Notes: generated by a model not told the origin, from the letters alone. A DNA stretch of 64,000 nt from Nannocystis pusilla (GCF_020073745.1 NZ_JAIRAU010000041.1:1-64000); one strand, 5' to 3'; shown: positions 27,323 to 36,150, counted from the stretch's first letter. Numbers and translations: made by a program.

Positions 27323-29646
27323 TGGGGGCGCTGGCGGCGATGCTGCTCCCGGCCGCGGTCGGGCTCGCGCTCGTCGGGCTGGTCGGGCCCGTGGAGCGCC
27401 GCTGGGGCGCGGCCGCGGCCAGCGCGGCGACGGCCCAGGCCGCGCTCGCGGCGGCGGTGCTGGCGATCCTGCTGCTGTGGCAGGCGAGCCAGCGCGACCT
27501 GCTGGCGCAGCGGCTCGAGTGGCTCCGCGTCGGCCGCACGACGACGATCGACTGGGTCCTCCAGATCGACGCGCTCGGGCTGCCGCTGGCGGCGGTCGCC
27601 CTGACGGCGCTGGTGCTCGGGGTCGTCGCCAACATGGCCTTCGGGACAGGCAGCGGCGGACGCCCGGGCGCCCGGATCGCCCTCGCCGGCGGCGGCGGGC
27701 TGGTGCTCGCCAGCGCCGGCACGCTGGCGCAGCTGGCGATCGGGCTGGGCGCGATGGTGCTGGCCTTGAGGGCATGGCCCCAGGAGCATGTGCGCGAGAG
27801 CATGCCCGATCGGACATGGCTGATCGGGCTGGCGGGGGCGGGCCTGGCGATCGCCGGGCTGGCCTGGCTGGCGGCCGCCGGCGACCTCGACCTGGTGCGG
27901 ATCGAGCGGGCGGCGTTCGGGCAGGACGGCTCGGAGCTGGTGCGCGGGCGGATCGGCGGGCCGTTCTTCGCGCTCGCGCCCGGGGTGGTGGCGACGGCGG
28001 CCGCGGGCACGGCCGCGCTGGCCTGGCTGCTGGCGTGGCCGCGGCTGCTGGCGCGCGCGTGGGCCGAGGGACCGGCGCCGGCGCTGGTGGCGACCTGCGT
28101 GGCGGCGCCCGCCCTGGGGGTGATCCTGCTGCGCACGCAGGTGGCCATGGCGCTGGCTCCGACGGCGCTGGCGCTGCTGACGCTGGCGGCCGCGGGCGCG
28201 GCGGCGTGGACGGGCTTGCAGGCGGCGCGGGCGGACGCGGGCGGGCGCGTGATCGCGGCGGGGACGCAGACGACGCTGGCGATCGCGGCGGCGACGGTCG
28301 CGATCGGCGAGCCGATCGCGGCGGCGCAGCTGCTGGGGGTCACGGGGCTGGCGTGGGCGGCGGCGCTGGTCGGTCTGGCGGCGCCGAAGGGGGTCCGGGC
28401 GGCGATCGTGGCGATCGCGGCGGTCGGGCTGGTGGCGGCGCTGGGGGCCGCGATCGCGGCGCTGTGGAACGACCTCAGCGCGTGGTCGTCGGGGATCAAT
28501 GCGGTCGCGCCGGCGCTGGCGCTGGTCGGCGTCGGCGGGCTGGCGGTCGGGCTGCGGCATGTCCTTGCAGACAGGACCGAAGGGCCAGGCTGGAGCCCGG
28601 CGGAGGCGCCGTCGCTGCTGCTCGGGGTCGGGGTCGCGCTGGCGCTCGCCGCCGCGGTGGCGGGGCTGTGGCCGCTGGCGCCGCGGATGTGGCCGCTGTT
28701 CGTGGCGGGACGCATGTTCGAGGGCGAGTACGCCCTGGGGCCGCGACCGGACGCGCTGATCGTCGGGGCAGGTGTGGGCGCGGCGCTGGTGGCCGGGGCG
28801 GCCGCGGTCGGCCTGGCGGTGGCGCCGCGGATCGCTCCGCGTCCGTCGCAGATCCGCACGCGCACGGCCGGGGCGGCCGGGCCGACGATCCCGCGGCTGT
28901 TGCGGCTCGGCGAGCGGCTGGTCGGGCGCCTGACCTTGTGGCCAGGTGACGAGCGGCTGGCGGTCGCGCCGGGGCGCTTCGACGTGCGCGGGCCGCTGCT
29001 GCTCGCGGTGGTGGGGACGCTGGCGATCCTCGGCTCGGTGTACTGCAACCCCGACGTGATCGTGCTCGGGCCGACGCGGGTCCACCCGGTCGACCTCGGC
29101 GGCCTCGACGCCGCCATGGCAGGGGTCCGGCGGGGCGCGGCCGAGGCGAGCGCCGGGACCAGCGTCCGCGGGCAGGCGCCGCAGCCGGAGGAGGGCGGGA
29201 GCGGCCCCGCACCCCGCGGGGAGCCGCCCGCCCCCCGCGAGACGGCCGGCGCGTCGAGTCTGTTCGAAGAGGCAGGTGGTGCAGAGGCGGTGAGCGGCGC
29301 TGCGGCTGGCGCGGCGGACATGCCCGAAGGTGCAGGTGGTGAGGGGCGCGGAGCTGGTGCCTCCGACAGGCCCGGCGGGGCAGGCGGGGCGGGCGGAGCG
29401 GTGGCTGGCGCGGCGGACATGCCCGGAGGGACAGGTGATTCGGGTGGACCCGCGGCTGGCGTCGGGGACATGCCCGGAGGGGCAGGTGGTCCTGAGGCTG
29501 GCGTAAGGGACATGCCCGGAGGGGCAGGTGGTTCGGGTGGCTCCGCGGCTGGCGCAGGGGACATGCCCGGAGGGGCAGATGGTCCTGGCGCAGGGGACAT
29601 GCCCGACGGGGCAGGTAAGTCGGCTGGCGACGGAGGCCGTCCGTGA
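27322..29646 (+). CDS. NuoL-like antiporter-type subunit with repeat-expanded C-terminus
   Basis: 774 residues. About 14 hydrophobic segments fill residues 1-600. The region WPRLLARAWAEGPAPALVATCVAAPALG aligns to the NuoL core (W-L-P-x-A-M-x-G-P-T-P-V-S-A-L-I-H-A-A-T-M-V) and GGRVIAAGTQTTLAIAAATVAIGEP to the D-I-K-x-x-L-A-Y-S-T helix, but the functional Lys, His and Asp are gone. One more membrane segment with YCNPDVIVLGP follows near 565-595. The last 170 residues are a low-complexity tail with about eight D-M-P-G-G-A-G repeats made from the dispersed motif. Its stop overlaps the GTG of the next gene. Probably a membrane subunit of a complex, not a proton pump of the usual kind. Confidence 0.72.
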   Translation: MGALAAMLLPAAVGLALVGLVGPVERRWGAAAASAATAQAALAAAVLAILLLWQASQRDLLAQRLEWLRVGRTTTIDWVLQIDALGLPLAAVALTALVLGVVANMAFGTGSGGRPGARIALAGGGGLVLASAGTLAQLAIGLGAMVLALRAWPQEHVRESMPDRTWLIGLAGAGLAIAGLAWLAAAGDLDLVRIERAAFGQDGSELVRGRIGGPFFALAPGVVATAAAGTAALAWLLAWPRLLARAWAEGPAPALVATCVAAPALGVILLRTQVAMALAPTALALLTLAAAGAAAWTGLQAARADAGGRVIAAGTQTTLAIAAATVAIGEPIAAAQLLGVTGLAWAAALVGLAAPKGVRAAIVAIAAVGLVAALGAAIAALWNDLSAWSSGINAVAPALALVGVGGLAVGLRHVLADRTEGPGWSPAEAPSLLLGVGVALALAAAVAGLWPLAPRMWPLFVAGRMFEGEYALGPRPDALIVGAGVGAALVAGAAAVGLAVAPRIAPRPSQIRTRTAGAAGPTIPRLLRLGERLVGRLTLWPGDERLAVAPGRFDVRGPLLLAVVGTLAILGSVYCNPDVIVLGPTRVHPVDLGGLDAAMAGVRRGAAEASAGTSVRGQAPQPEEGGSGPAPRGEPPAPRETAGASSLFEEAGGAEAVSGAAAGAADMPEGAGGEGRGAGASDRPGGAGGAGGAVAGAADMPGGTGDSGGPAAGVGDMPGGAGGPEAGVRDMPGGAGGSGGSAAGAGDMPGGADGPGAGDMPDGAGKSAGDGGRP
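29260..29616 (+). repeat. In-frame array of eight motif copies in the NuoL-like tail
   Basis: Copies start at 29260, 29320, 29368, 29419, 29470, 29512, 29563 and 29599, spaced 60, 48, 51, 51, 42, 51 and 36 bases, every spacing a multiple of three. The form used here is ATGCCCGGAGGGGCAGGT, read mostly as D-M-P-G-G-A-G. Compared with the array at 2044, TGTCC/GGACA has changed on both arms to TGCCC/GGGCA, so pairing between the arms is kept. Confidence 0.9.
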
Positions 29647-31145
29647 GCGCGCTGGCCGACCTGCGGCTGGTGGCGGGGCTGCCGTGGGCGGCGGCGCTGG
29701 CGATCCTCGTGCTGCCGCGGCGGGCCGCGCGAACGGTGGCTCTGGCGACCACGGCGATCGTGCTGGTAGCGGTGCTGGTCGGCTCGGCGGGGGCGCCGGC
29801 GATCGAGGTGCCCTGGATCGGCCGCGGGGTGGCGCTGCGCCTGGCGACGGGGCCGCTGTCGCTGATCGGGCTGGTGGTGACGGCAGTGGCCGGCCTGCTG
29901 GCGGTGCTCGAGGAAGAGACGCGCCGGCGCGCTCGCCTGGCCGGGCTGCTGGCGCTGCAGGGGGCCGTGCTGCTCGGGCTGCTGGCGCACGACGTGCTGC
30001 TGCTCGCGGCCGCCTGGGCGCTGACGCCGGCGCTGGTGCTCGGGCTGCTGGCGGCGCGCGCGAGCGAGGCCGAGGGCCGGATCGCCGGCCGGGCGCTGGC
30101 GCTGATCCTGTCCGTCGGGGCAGGTGCCGTGCTGCTGGCCGGGGCGGGGCTGACGGTGGCCTACCGCGCGGGCAGCAGCGGCACGTGGAGCGCGGGACTG
30201 GCCGAGCTGGCGACGGTGCGCGTGCCGGAGGCGACGGCGGCGGGGCTGGCGGCGGGGCTGGCGCTGGCGGGGGCGCTGGCGCTCGGTCTGTGGCCGCTGC
30301 ACGCGGGGCTGGTCGAAGGGATAGCCGTGGCCTCGCGCGGGGCGGCGCGCCTGTTGGCCGGGCCGGTGCGCTGGCTGGGGCTCGACGCGCTGATCCGCGT
30401 GTGGGCGCCGCTGGCCCCGCTCGGGGCGGCAGTGACGGCGCCGTGGCTGGCCGGAGTCGCGACGATCGGGGCGATCTACGCCGGGTTGTCGGCGCGGGCG
30501 GAGGCGGAGCCCGAGCGCCGCGCGGCCCGCGTCGCGCTGGTGGCGTGGAGCCTGGCGGCGGTCGGGGTCACCACGCTGGCCCACGAGGGGCTGTGCGGGG
30601 CGCTGCTGCTGGCGGCGATCGCCGGGCTCGGGCAGCCGGGGCTGGTACGCGGCGGGCCGCTCGTGCGCGCGGTGTTCGGCCTGGCCGGGGCGCTGGCCGG
30701 GGCGCTGGTCGTGATCGCGGCGCTGCGCCCGGCCGAGCTGACGCTCGGGGCGCTGGGGCCGTGGTGCGCCTGCGGGGCGGCGCTGGCGCTGGCGCTGGCC
30801 GGATCGGCGATGGTCCGTGGGACAGGTGCGAAGGAGCATGTCGCCGGGGACATGGTCAGAGAGACAGGGTCGGACGGACATGTCCTCACCGGCTGGTCGA
30901 CGGCGATCCTGGCGCTCGCGCTGGCGATCGCGGTGGCGCGGCCGGGCCTGGTGCTCGGGCGGCTGACCGAGGCCGGCGAGGCGTGGGTCGGGGCGAGCGC
31001 GCTGCAGCGCTGCCTGGTGGTGGTCGATCCGCGGATCGTGCCGGTGCTGCTGCCCGACGTGGTCCCGACGCGCTGCGAGTCGCCGCTGGCGGGGCTGCGC
31101 GCGGCCCAGGCCAGCGCGCGCGAGAGGAGGCCGGGCGGTGATTGA
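29643..31145 (+). CDS. NuoM-like antiporter-type subunit
   Basis: 500 residues from the GTG overlapping the previous stop (CCGTGA). About 12 membrane segments. HDVLLLAAAWALTPALVLGLLAA lines up with the NuoM helix whose F-W-E-x-x-L-I-P carries an essential Glu, here Ala; LALAGALALGLWPLHAGLVEG lines up with A-F-A-V-K-V-P-x-x-P-F-H-T-W-L-P-D-A-H, where the Lys is lost but the P-L-H remains. Motif copies lie at about 30104 and 30813-30890, the latter encoding GTGAKEHVAGDMVRETG in a loop. The end of the gene overlaps a 34-base direct repeat shared with the start of the next gene. Confidence 0.72.
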   Translation: MSALADLRLVAGLPWAAALAILVLPRRAARTVALATTAIVLVAVLVGSAGAPAIEVPWIGRGVALRLATGPLSLIGLVVTAVAGLLAVLEEETRRRARLAGLLALQGAVLLGLLAHDVLLLAAAWALTPALVLGLLAARASEAEGRIAGRALALILSVGAGAVLLAGAGLTVAYRAGSSGTWSAGLAELATVRVPEATAAGLAAGLALAGALALGLWPLHAGLVEGIAVASRGAARLLAGPVRWLGLDALIRVWAPLAPLGAAVTAPWLAGVATIGAIYAGLSARAEAEPERRAARVALVAWSLAAVGVTTLAHEGLCGALLLAAIAGLGQPGLVRGGPLVRAVFGLAGALAGALVVIAALRPAELTLGALGPWCACGAALALALAGSAMVRGTGAKEHVAGDMVRETGSDGHVLTGWSTAILALALAIAVARPGLVLGRLTEAGEAWVGASALQRCLVVVDPRIVPVLLPDVVPTRCESPLAGLRAAQASARERRPGGD

Positions 31146-31241
31146 GACGCGACGGCCGCGAGAGGACGCGAGGCGCGTGCGGGGCTGGTCGGCGCGCTTG
31201 GGTTCGCCGCGCGAGAGGAGGCCGGACGGTGGTTGAGGCGC
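31117..31241 (+). repeat. Direct repeat duplicating the nuoM/nuoN junction and ribosome site
   Basis: GCGAGAGGAGGCCGGGCGGT at 31120 recurs at 31211 as GCGAGAGGAGGCCGGACGGT. The full copies are 31117-31150 and 31208-31241, with 3 mismatches in 34 bases and a 91-base period. The first copy ends the NuoM-like frame (GGTGATTGA); the second carries the working ribosome site and GTG start of the NuoN-like gene. Confidence 0.85.
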
Positions 31242-32950
31242 TGGTGCCGTTCGCTTCGGCGCTGATCGTCGGGCTGTGGGGCGTGCTGAGCCTGCTCGCG
31301 GCGCGGGCGGGACAACCCGCGGCGCTCGGGCGAGTCGCGCTCGGACGCGTGGTGCCGGCCGGCGGGCTGGCGCTGGCGCTGGCCGCCGCGCTGGCGGGGC
31401 TGACGGCGCCGGAGCTGATCGGCGAGCTGCAGGCGCGCGGGGCGATCGTGGTCGATCGCCTGGCGGCGCTGTTCGACGCGCTGATCGTGACGGTGCTGCT
31501 GGCGGCGGTGCTCGCCGATCCGCGACCCGGCGCCGAGCCGCGCGCGGCGTGGGGGCGCGGGATGCTGCTGCTGGCCGGCGCGGGGGCGATGCTGGCGGTG
31601 CGGGCCGGCGACTGGGCGAGCCTGATCGTCGGGCTCGAGCTGGCGACGCTGGCCGGCGGGCTGTGCCTGGCGGCGGGGCGCGAGGGCGAGACGGCGGAGG
31701 CGGCGGAGGCGGCGGGGCGAGAGTCGGCGCGGACCTGGCTCATGGGACAGGGCGTGGGCGCGGCGATCTTGTGGCTCGGGATCGGGCTGGTGATCGCGGC
31801 GACCGGGACGACGCGGCTGTACGAGCTCGGCGGGCGCGTGGGCGCCGTGTTCCTGCGCTGGGGCGCGCACACGGCCCAGGCGGCGGTCGACGTGCTGCAG
31901 GCGAAGGAGGCGATGCCGGCGGGGCTCATCGCCCACGCCCGCGACGCGGCGGTCGAGGGCATGGCGCCGGCGGCCCTGTTCATCCCGGGCGCGCTGTTGG
32001 TGCTGGCGGGCCTGCTGGTGCGCGCGGGGGTGGTGCCGCTGCTGGTCGGACGCACGCGGGTGGCCGGACGCGCGGGGCTGTGCGGCTGGGTGGCGACCGA
32101 GCTGGTCTTGCGGACAGCCGCGGTGGCGGCGCTGATCCGGGTGTTCGTGGCGGCGCTGCACGCCCCGCGCGTGGTCTATGCGCCGTACGGCTGGGGCACC
32201 GCGGCGGCGGTGCTCGGCGGCTTGTCAGTGGTCGTGTGCGGGGTCCGGGCGGCGCGCGCCTCCGATCTGCGGCGCCTGCTGGCGTGGGCCGGGGCGGCGC
32301 AGGTCGGGCTCACGCTGCTGGCAGTCGCCGCGGCGGCGAACTTCGTCGCCCACGCGGGGCTGCGCGCGGGCGGGCTCGAGGTGGCGGACCACTACGCGTG
32401 GGGCCACGCCGCGGCGGAGGCGGCGGTGGTCGCCGCGGTGGCCGGGCACGCGGTGTTCGTGCTGGCCGCCTGCGCGGCGATGGCGGCGGCCGGCTCGGTC
32501 CACGCCGGCCGCGGGCTGGTCGACCTGGCGGGCGCGGTCCGGCGCAGCCCGGTCCTGGCGATCTCGCTGGCGATCTGCGCGCTCGCGCTGGCCGGGGCGC
32601 CGCCGACCGGCGGGCTGCCGGCGCGCTGGTGGCTGTTCACGGCGGTGCTCGAGAACAGCAACGTGCTGGTCCGGGCGATGGCGGCCGCGGCCGCGCTCGG
32701 GACGGCGCTGGTGGCGTGGGCCTGCCTGCGCCCGCTGCTGGCCGCGCTGACGCCCGCGGCCGGCGAGCCGGCGCAGCCGCGGCCGCGCCGGGGCGGGCTG
32801 GTGGTGGCGGCTGTCCTCGCGAGCATGCTCGTCGGGGCAGGGCTCTTCGCACAGGGCGCATGGAGCATGTTCGAAGAGGCAGCCGCGGGCGTGGCGTTCC
32901 AGCCGGGCAGCAAGAGCCGGCGCGAGTGGCTGTCGCGGGCCGAGCGGTGA
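31229..32950 (+). CDS. NuoN-like subunit
   Basis: 573 residues from GTG 31229, placed 8 bases after GAGGAGG. The frame is open upstream to 31142, but only across the Arg-rich duplicated stretch. This is the best conserved member of the module: GDWASLIVGLELATLAGGLCLAA keeps the TM5 Glu of NuoN (G-L-E-L), WLMGQGVGAAILWLGIGLVIAATGTTRL matches the K-Y-F-L-x-G helix, SDLRRLLAWAGAAQVGL matches K-R-x-L-A-Y-S-S-I-x-H-x-G with Arg for Lys, and LAGAPPTGGLPARWWLF matches G-x-P-P-x-x-G-F-x-x-K with Arg for Lys. About 14 membrane segments. Last gene of the operon that starts with mpl. Bases 32951-33108 after it contain only motif copies. Confidence 0.78.
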   Translation: MVEALVPFASALIVGLWGVLSLLAARAGQPAALGRVALGRVVPAGGLALALAAALAGLTAPELIGELQARGAIVVDRLAALFDALIVTVLLAAVLADPRPGAEPRAAWGRGMLLLAGAGAMLAVRAGDWASLIVGLELATLAGGLCLAAGREGETAEAAEAAGRESARTWLMGQGVGAAILWLGIGLVIAATGTTRLYELGGRVGAVFLRWGAHTAQAAVDVLQAKEAMPAGLIAHARDAAVEGMAPAALFIPGALLVLAGLLVRAGVVPLLVGRTRVAGRAGLCGWVATELVLRTAAVAALIRVFVAALHAPRVVYAPYGWGTAAAVLGGLSVVVCGVRAARASDLRRLLAWAGAAQVGLTLLAVAAAANFVAHAGLRAGGLEVADHYAWGHAAAEAAVVAAVAGHAVFVLAACAAMAAAGSVHAGRGLVDLAGAVRRSPVLAISLAICALALAGAPPTGGLPARWWLFTAVLENSNVLVRAMAAAAALGTALVAWACLRPLLAALTPAAGEPAQPRPRRGGLVVAAVLASMLVGAGLFAQGAWSMFEEAAAGVAFQPGSKSRREWLSRAER

Positions 32951-33108
32951 CGGGTACAGCTAGGCCCTGCTGGTGAGGCTGCAGCGGCCGCGGCGTGGGC
33001 GCCGCTCGCTGCATGGTCATGGGGACATGTACGAATGGACAGGGCCGTCGCGGGCGCGAGAGAGGCCCGCGGGCGCCAGCGGGCCTCGGGGGGCTCAGCG
33101 GCCGCGGG

Positions 33109-33993
33109 TCACTGGCAGACGCTGCCCGCGACGCCGCCCTGGCCGATCGAGCCGGGCGTGCAGGTGCCGTTCATGCAGTCGGCGTCGGTCTTGCACTCGC
33201 CGCACACGCCGAGGGTCAAGAAGCCCATGACGTCGACCTCGGCGCACTGGCCGGAGGCGCATGCGTCGTCGGCGTCGTCCTCGCCGAGCGGGCACAGGGC
33301 GCCGTTCTCGACGCTGCCCGGGGCGACGCACTTCTTGGCGCCGCTGAACGAGGCGAAGTCGAGCTCGGGGGTGCAGATCATGCCCATGTCGCAGTCGCCC
33401 GAGGACTCGCACTCGCCGCAGGTGTCGGGGATGATGCCGGGGATCGGGATGTCGACGGCGGGCCCGCAGATCAGGCCGTCCTGGCAGGCCTCCTGCGACA
33501 TGCACTGGTTGCCGTAGCCGCCGGCGGCGCAGGTGGCCCCGCTCGGGCCGAGCGAGCAGGAGATGCCGGTGCCCGCCTCGACGCAGTCGGAGTCCTCGTT
33601 GCACTCCGAGCAGATGCCGCCGTCGGGGAACAGCGGGCTCGTGTAGCAGTTCATCGACACGCAGTCGTCGTCGCTCGTGCACATGCCACCGTTCTGCTGC
33701 GGCATGCCCGGGCCGGTGGTGTCGGCGGTCGTCTGGGTGGTGATGAAGCCTGCCGACATGTTGGTGGTGGTCGGCGTGTCGTCGGTGGTGCTCTCGTCGC
33801 CGGTGGTGCCGGGCTCGGTGGTGCTCGTGGTCGGGGTGGTGGTCGTCCCGGTCGTGGTGTCCCCGGAGCTCGACGTCGGCGACTCGGTGTCGGTCGCCGA
33901 GCCGGCAGGGTCGTCGCCGCGACAGGCGGTGAGGGCGAGCATGGTGGTGAGGACGAAGGCGGCGGATGTAGCGAGGTTATGCGCGAGAGTCAC
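33109..33993 (-). CDS. Cys-rich lipoprotein with Thr/Ser-rich linker
   Basis: 294 residues. GTG 33993 is preceded by GGAG about 8 bases away and begins a lipoprotein signal with lipobox LTAC (Cys about residue 24). Residues 30-100 are Thr/Ser/Gly/Pro-rich. The rest has about 20 cysteines in repeated small units (CTSDDDCVS, CNEDSDCVE, CMSQEACQDGLICG, CGECESSGDCDMGMICT, CGECKTDADCMNGTC), resembling the Dickkopf/EB-type disulfide modules common in myxobacterial surface proteins. It shares its plan with the lipoprotein at 10940. Probable surface adhesion or ligand role; no enzymatic signature. Confidence 0.85.
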   Translation of the reverse strand: MTLAHNLATSAAFVLTTMLALTACRGDDPAGSATDTESPTSSSGDTTTGTTTTPTTSTTEPGTTGDESTTDDTPTTTNMSAGFITTQTTADTTGPGMPQQNGGMCTSDDDCVSMNCYTSPLFPDGGICSECNEDSDCVEAGTGISCSLGPSGATCAAGGYGNQCMSQEACQDGLICGPAVDIPIPGIIPDTCGECESSGDCDMGMICTPELDFASFSGAKKCVAPGSVENGALCPLGEDDADDACASGQCAEVDVMGFLTLGVCGECKTDADCMNGTCTPGSIGQGGVAGSVCQ

Positions 33994-34021
33994 TGTGCAG
34001 CTCCGGAACGGTCCGCGCGCA

Positions 34022-34945
34022 TCATCCATCGCAGCCGCGGACGTTGTCCAGACGCCGTGCGAGCGGCAGATCCATGGCGGCGAACCGCTGCGCGACGTGG
34101 AACTCGCGGCGGCGCTGCACCGGCGTGTGCGGGTCGCCGTCGACGTCGACGAGGTCGCGGCGCAGCAACGCGGCGGTGATCGAACTCACCGGGTCGAGTC
34201 CGTACAGGAGCAGCGGCATGCCCGTGGGCGTGCGCGCGAGCAGGGCCGCGACCGCAGTCAGCGGATCGAGGGTGGGCGCGACGAGCAGGCGCTGCACCAG
34301 CAGCGCTCGACCTTCGCGCGAGACGTGAGCCCAGACGCCGGGCATCGGCTCCAGCGTGGCCGCGTCCGCGGGGGGTGTGCGAGCCCACGCGCCCGCACGC
34401 CAGGCGCAAACCTCGAGCGCGTCGCTCGGCGTGGGGGCCGGGGACCACGGCTGTTTGGCGTGGTCGGCGAGCTCACGGTCGAGGTGGCCCTGCGAGATCG
34501 AGGCTGTCCCATGCGCCAGGAGCGTGAGGCGGCGAGCGGACACGCGGAGGCCGAGGCGGGCGTAGAAGCCCTCGCGCTCGGGCTCGGCGAGCACGCGCAA
34601 GGCCTCGCAGCCGCGCGAGGCGAGGCGCGCGGCGGCGGCCTCGACGAGCGCCCGTCCGAGGCCGCCGCCGCGCCGCGCCGCGATCACGCCGAGGCCGGCC
34701 GAGTGGGCCAGGACGTCGCCGGCGTCCTGGCCGATGAGTAAGTACCCAAAGAGCATGTCCTCGGGGACATGTCCTGGAGCGCCGGCGGCGACGGCCAGGA
34801 CCGAGAGGTCGAGGTCGACGCCCTCGCGCGCGAGCTTGCGGGCGAACCACCCCGGCGCCCGGTCGCCGCGGCCGAAGATGGCCTCGGCGAGGCGCGTGAG
34901 CGCTTCGACGCCGACGCCGCGCAGGCTGCGGAGCTCGAAGCTCAT
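34022..34945 (-). CDS. GNAT family N-acetyltransferase
   Basis: 307 residues from ATG 34945 (MSFELRSLRG). Residues about 60-165 hold the GNAT fold: FGYLLIG, HSAGLGVIAARRGGGLGRALVEAA (acetyl-CoA loop R-R-x-G-x-G/L-G) and LAEPEREGFYARLGL. The C-terminal 140 residues look like a second, degenerate GNAT-like half (VSREGRALLVQRLLVAPTLDPLTAVAALLARTP). Substrate unknown. A double copy of the dispersed motif (34754-34777, one exact core) encodes GHVPEDMLFG at the start of the GNAT core. The gene sits upstream of the lipoprotein at 33109 on the same strand, 28 bases apart. Confidence 0.82.
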   Translation of the reverse strand: MSFELRSLRGVGVEALTRLAEAIFGRGDRAPGWFARKLAREGVDLDLSVLAVAAGAPGHVPEDMLFGYLLIGQDAGDVLAHSAGLGVIAARRGGGLGRALVEAAAARLASRGCEALRVLAEPEREGFYARLGLRVSARRLTLLAHGTASISQGHLDRELADHAKQPWSPAPTPSDALEVCAWRAGAWARTPPADAATLEPMPGVWAHVSREGRALLVQRLLVAPTLDPLTAVAALLARTPTGMPLLLYGLDPVSSITAALLRRDLVDVDGDPHTPVQRRREFHVAQRFAAMDLPLARRLDNVRGCDG

Positions 34946-35133
34946 GCCGCGGCGAGTCTGGCAGAGGCGCACCCGTCCGGCGAGCCGAGCCGGGTACCGG
35001 GGCGAGACGATGGGTCGCGTGCGCCGGTGAGGCCGAGGGCGCCGCAGCGGTCGTCGGCGGCGCGGGCGAGGGGAGGCGGACGACGGGCCGCGGACTCGAG
35101 GCGAGGTCGACGGTCCGGTCGTCGGCCGTGCGC

Positions 35134-36150
35134 TCAGGCGAGGCCGACGGCGCGGCGGCAGCGGTCGATGGTGGCGCGGGCGAGCGGGCGGGCGCGGGCG
35201 GCCGAGTCGCGCAGGACGGCCTCGACCTCGTCGGGGTGCTGCAGCAGGTGCTCGCGGCGGGCGCGGGCGGGCGCGAAGTGGGCGTCGATCTTGTCGGCGA
35301 GCAGCACCTTGGCGTGGCCGTAGCCGAACGGCTGGCCGTCGCGCGCGCCGGCGCGGTACCACCCGGCGATCTGCGCCTGCTCGGCCTCGTCGGCGAACAG
35401 CTTGAGCAGGGCGTACACGTTGCAGGTGTCGGGGTGGAGCGGCTGGCCGAGCGGGGTCGAGTCGGTGACGATCTGGCCGACCAGCTTGCGCAGCTTCTTG
35501 CCCGACTCGAACAGCGGGATGAGGTTGCCGTAGCTCTTGGACATCTTGCGGCCGTCGGAGCCGGGGACGATCGGCGCCGTGCCGAGGAGCGCCTCCGGCC
35601 GCACGAGCAGCGGCGGGCCGCCGGCCGCGTAGGCCTCGTTGAGGTAGGTCGCCATGTCCTGGGCGAACTCGACGTGCTGCAGCTGATCCTTGCCGACGGG
35701 GACGAGCGTGCCGTCGTAGATCAGGATGTCGGCGGCCATCAGCAGCGGGTAGTTGAACAGGCCGGCGCTCGGCTTGATGCCCTGGGCGATCTTGTCCTTG
35801 TAGCTGGTGGCGCGCTCCATCAGGCCCAAGCCGGTGACGCACGCGAGCAGCCAGGCGAGCTCGTGGACCTCGGGGATGTCGCTCTGGCGGAACAGCAGCG
35901 ACCTGGCCGGGTCGAGGCCGAGCGAGAGGTAGGTGACCGCCGCCTCGAACACGTTCTCGCGCAGCCTGGCCGGGTCGCGCAGGGTGGTGAGCGCGTGGTA
36001 GTCGGCGATGAAGTAGTACGCCTGGCCCGGGTAGCGGTCCTGCAGGGCGATGTGCTGGACGATCGCGCCGAAGTAGTTGCCGATGTGGAGCGCGCCGGAG
36101 GGCTGGATGCCCGACAGCACGCGCGGTGCGGGAGGTGGCGTTGCGGACAT
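35134..36150 (-). CDS. trpS: Tryptophan--tRNA ligase
   Basis: 338 residues, normal for bacterial TrpRS. Class I signatures: GIQPSGALHIGNYFGA with the H-I-G-N variant of HIGH, YHALT, ERATSYKDKIAQG, PLLMAADILIYDGTLVPVGKDQLQHVE and KMSKSYGN. It charges tRNA-Trp in the cytoplasm. The ATG start lies inside a copy of the dispersed motif. It follows serS on the same strand with 66 bases between them, so one transcript is likely. Confidence 0.97.
   Translation of the reverse strand: MSATPPPAPRVLSGIQPSGALHIGNYFGAIVQHIALQDRYPGQAYYFIADYHALTTLRDPARLRENVFEAAVTYLSLGLDPARSLLFRQSDIPEVHELAWLLACVTGLGLMERATSYKDKIAQGIKPSAGLFNYPLLMAADILIYDGTLVPVGKDQLQHVEFAQDMATYLNEAYAAGGPPLLVRPEALLGTAPIVPGSDGRKMSKSYGNLIPLFESGKKLRKLVGQIVTDSTPLGQPLHPDTCNVYALLKLFADEAEQAQIAGWYRAGARDGQPFGYGHAKVLLADKIDAHFAPARARREHLLQHPDEVEAVLRDSAARARPLARATIDRCRRAVGLA

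Noticed and set aside
29260-29616. Regular repeats in the NuoL-like tail and at 2044 considered as a CRISPR array
   Set aside because: Units are 18 bases, spacers are related low-complexity coding sequence of variable length, and no cas genes are present.
31142-31228. Longer N-terminus for the NuoN-like protein from 31142
   Set aside because: The extension is Arg-rich and produced by the duplicated junction; GTG 31229 has the ribosome site and begins at the first hydrophobic helix.
34754-34777. GGACATGTCC-type sites match the vertebrate p53 half-site consensus
   Set aside because: There is no p53 in bacteria; the resemblance follows from the palindrome.
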